From positions 1-7,661 of the forward strand of contig JALOPK010000155.1 of NCBI GenBank assembly GCA_025453925.1: a DNA stretch of 7,661 nt. Direction: 5' to 3'. Shown here piece by piece: positions 5,920-7,661 of this stretch (its first letter is position 1; every line of letters begins with the position of its first letter). A program made the translations under genes and the position numbers. This DNA is from Candidatus Eiseniibacteriota bacterium (GTDB lineage: Bacteria; JAFGKV01). The notes beneath the pieces were generated by a model. That model was given only the letters and a program-made list of their open reading frames with translations, did no database searches and was not told the DNA's origin.

Positions 5920-7661
5920 GACCTTCCAGCCCTCAGGGTGCCGCCCGCCTCGTCTTCCGATTCCTCCGCCCATACGCGGGCAGGTTGGCGCTCTCCCTGA
6001 TCTGCATGGCGTTCTTCTCCGTATTGAGCGGCGCCACCTTGGGCATGATCTCTCCCTTCGCCCGAGCCCTCTTCCGCCCGGAAGCCCAAACCGGCACAGG
6101 GTTCAGGAGCACGGAACCGGGTGAGGCAGACCTCGCTCTCCCGGGAGGCGCCCAGGAGTGGGCGCACAAGGCGAAGGCCTGGGCTCTCCGCTCCGTGTCG
6201 GGTGCGACACCCTATGAGACGCTCCAGCGGGTGTGTGCGGCGGCGCTCTGCCTGTTTCTCGTCAAGGCGCTGTTCTGGTACGCGCAGGCGTACCTCTTCG
6301 CCACCGTCGAGCAGGGTGTGATCCGAGACCTTCGCGAGGCCCTCTACGGGCACATCCAGGGGCTTTCGCTGACGTTCTTCCACTCAAGCCGAACCGGCGA
6401 TCTAGTATCCCGGATCACCAATGATGTCACCTTGGTGCGCACGATGATCCGCGGCATCATGCGCGACCTGCTGCAACAGGCCTTCGAACTGATGGTCTAC
6501 CTCGGCATTGTGTTCTGGGCGAGCTGGCAATTGGCGCTGGTGTCTTTGGGCATCTTCCCTCCGATCATGTTCGTCGTAGCGCGCATCGGGAAGCGCCTCA
6601 GACGCCAGAGTGCCCGGGCGCAGGAGCGGATGGCGGACATTTCGAGCGCGGCGCACGAACGCATCTCGGGGATACGCCTCGTGAAGGCATCCCATACCGA
6701 AGACCAGGAGGTGGTCCGGTTCTCCGGGCTCACCGCCTCCTACTACCGCGCGATGGTGAGAATGATCCGGCTCTCCCAGCTCTCAGGTCCGCTCGCCGAG
6801 TTCCTTGGCGCGGTGGGTGCCATGTCGGTGCTGGTGTTCGGAGGCAAGCTCGTGCTGGCGGACGATGCGCTCTCCGCGGACCGGTTCCTCGTGTTTCTGG
6901 CGGCATTGCTCTCCACCATGTCGCCGGTCAAGGCCATGTCCAAAGTACATAATGAGGTTCAGGAAGGCCTGGCCGGGGCCGAGCGGGTCGCCCAGATTCT
7001 GCGCGAGCGGCCTGATGTCGCTGACCGCGACGGCGCCCGTGACGTCAACGAACTCCGCGAAGGCATCTCCTTCGAGGACGTGCACTTCCATTATGCCAAA
7101 GGCCGCGGCCCCGCCCTCCGAGGCGTGTCCTTCACCATTCCCTCCGGCCAGATCACCGCGGTCGTTGGCCCTTCGGGCGCCGGCAAGAGCACCATCGCGG
7201 ATCTGCTGGTCCGCTTCTACGACCCCACTCAGGGCGCCGTGCTGCTGGACGGCGTGGATCTTCGCGACATCACGACTGCGTCCTTGCGCGCCATGACCGG
7301 CATCGTGAGCCAGGAGACCATCCTCTTCCACGACAGCATCCGGGCCAACATCGCGTACGGGTGCTGCGATGCGACGGAAGAACACATCGAGGAGGCGGCC
7401 AAGGCGGCCAATATTCACGATTTCATCTCTTCCCTTCCCCGCGGGTACGACACCACCGTCGGGGAACGCGGCGTGCAGCTCTCGGGGGGGCAGCGCCAGC
7501 GGATCGCCATCGCCCGGGCCATCCTGAGGAATCCCAGTCTTCTCGTGTTCGACGAGGCCACCAGTTCCCTCGACTCCGAGTCCGAACGGCTCGTGCAGGA
7601 GGCCATGTCGCGCCTCATGTCCCGGAGGACCTGCTTCGTGATCGCCCACCGGGTCTCGTCG
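5916..7661 (+). CDS. MsbA-like ABC exporter (membrane plus ATPase), 3'-truncated by window edge
   Basis: The frame is open from 5844 to the window end, giving 582 residues from CTG 5916; the last few dozen are beyond the edge. This is a half-transporter with fused membrane and nucleotide-binding domains, resembling MsbA, which flips lipid A core across the inner membrane. Likely membrane segments: about 24-45, 105-127, 188-203, 205-223, 292-310 and 323-340. ATPase motifs: Walker A GPSGAGKST (418-426), Q-loop Gln466, signature LSGGQRQR (522-529), Walker B LLVFDE with Asp546-Glu547, and H-loop His578, four residues before the edge. The segment RFLRPYAGRLALSL (residues 15-28) matches the conserved stretch before the first membrane helix, so starts at TTG 5985 or ATG 6006 would cut real sequence; CTG 5916 is the only plausible upstream codon. 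It overlaps the kinase stop as CTGA. A multidrug or other lipid exporter is also possible. Confidence 0.92.
   Translation, partial: MRPSSPQGAARLVFRFLRPYAGRLALSLICMAFFSVLSGATLGMISPFARALFRPEAQTGTGFRSTEPGEADLALPGGAQEWAHKAKAWALRSVSGATPYETLQRVCAAALCLFLVKALFWYAQAYLFATVEQGVIRDLREALYGHIQGLSLTFFHSSRTGDLVSRITNDVTLVRTMIRGIMRDLLQQAFELMVYLGIVFWASWQLALVSLGIFPPIMFVVARIGKRLRRQSARAQERMADISSAAHERISGIRLVKASHTEDQEVVRFSGLTASYYRAMVRMIRLSQLSGPLAEFLGAVGAMSVLVFGGKLVLADDALSADRFLVFLAALLSTMSPVKAMSKVHNEVQEGLAGAERVAQILRERPDVADRDGARDVNELREGISFEDVHFHYAKGRGPALRGVSFTIPSGQITAVVGPSGAGKSTIADLLVRFYDPTQGAVLLDGVDLRDITTASLRAMTGIVSQETILFHDSIRANIAYGCCDATEEHIEEAAKAANIHDFISSLPRGYDTTVGERGVQLSGGQRQRIAIARAILRNPSLLVFDEATSSLDSESERLVQEAMSRLMSRRTCFVIAHRVSS

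Noticed and set aside
7484-7490. Run of seven G in the exporter signature motif, and seven C at 1515-1521 in mutS2, as possible phase-variable tracts
   Set aside because: The runs are short and encode conserved or ordinary codons in intact frames, as expected by chance in GC-rich genes.
6783-7649. Minus-strand open frame of 288 codons opposite the exporter
   Set aside because: The + strand carries the continuous exporter frame with all ATPase motifs; the antisense product has no recognisable family features.

Overview
The window reads as GC-rich bacterial chromosome with all six protein genes on the + strand and almost no non-coding DNA. An MsbA-type exporter together with dTDP-glucose 4,6-dehydratase suggests a Gram-negative envelope. 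MutS2 and a dGK/dAK-type deoxynucleoside kinase are typical of many non-enterobacterial lineages. I cannot place the organism at phylum level from this sequence; an uncultured or deep-branching Gram-negative bacterium is a guess. I see no RNA genes, CRISPR arrays, insertion sequences, integrases or attachment sites.

Layout: (1) a TPR-repeat protein, open at the left edge, ends at 1332. (2) mutS2 starts at a GTG (1329) that overlaps the TPR stop as GTGA and runs to 3668. (3) After a 53-base gap comes a small MaoC-like (R)-hydratase (3722-4186). (4) After a 36-base gap comes rmlB (4223-5254). (5) A deoxynucleoside kinase follows, overlapping the rmlB stop as TTGA if it starts at TTG 5251. (6) An MsbA-like ABC exporter follows, overlapping the kinase stop as CTGA if it starts at CTG 5916, and it runs off the right edge just after its H-loop histidine.

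How the genes may work together: TPR-mutS2 is one translationally coupled pair. rmlB-kinase-exporter is a second tightly coupled block. RmlB makes the dTDP-4-keto-6-deoxyglucose precursor of rhamnose and other deoxysugars, and the exporter probably flips a lipid such as lipid A core, so this block has an envelope theme. The kinase supplies deoxynucleotides. Any direct link between it and the dTDP-sugar pool is speculation.

The window looks mostly like ordinary housekeeping and envelope genes, and I did not find an obviously new multi-gene system. The most unusual signal is in translation initiation. Three gene junctions are NTGA stop/start overlaps, none using ATG: GTGA, TTGA and CTGA. The exporter appears to need a CTG start with a well-placed Shine-Dalgarno. 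The kinase has its only strong Shine-Dalgarno inside its apparent 5' end, well spaced for an in-frame ACG. A second oddity is a MutS2 Smr domain in which the usual LDLR-like motif reads LLLL.
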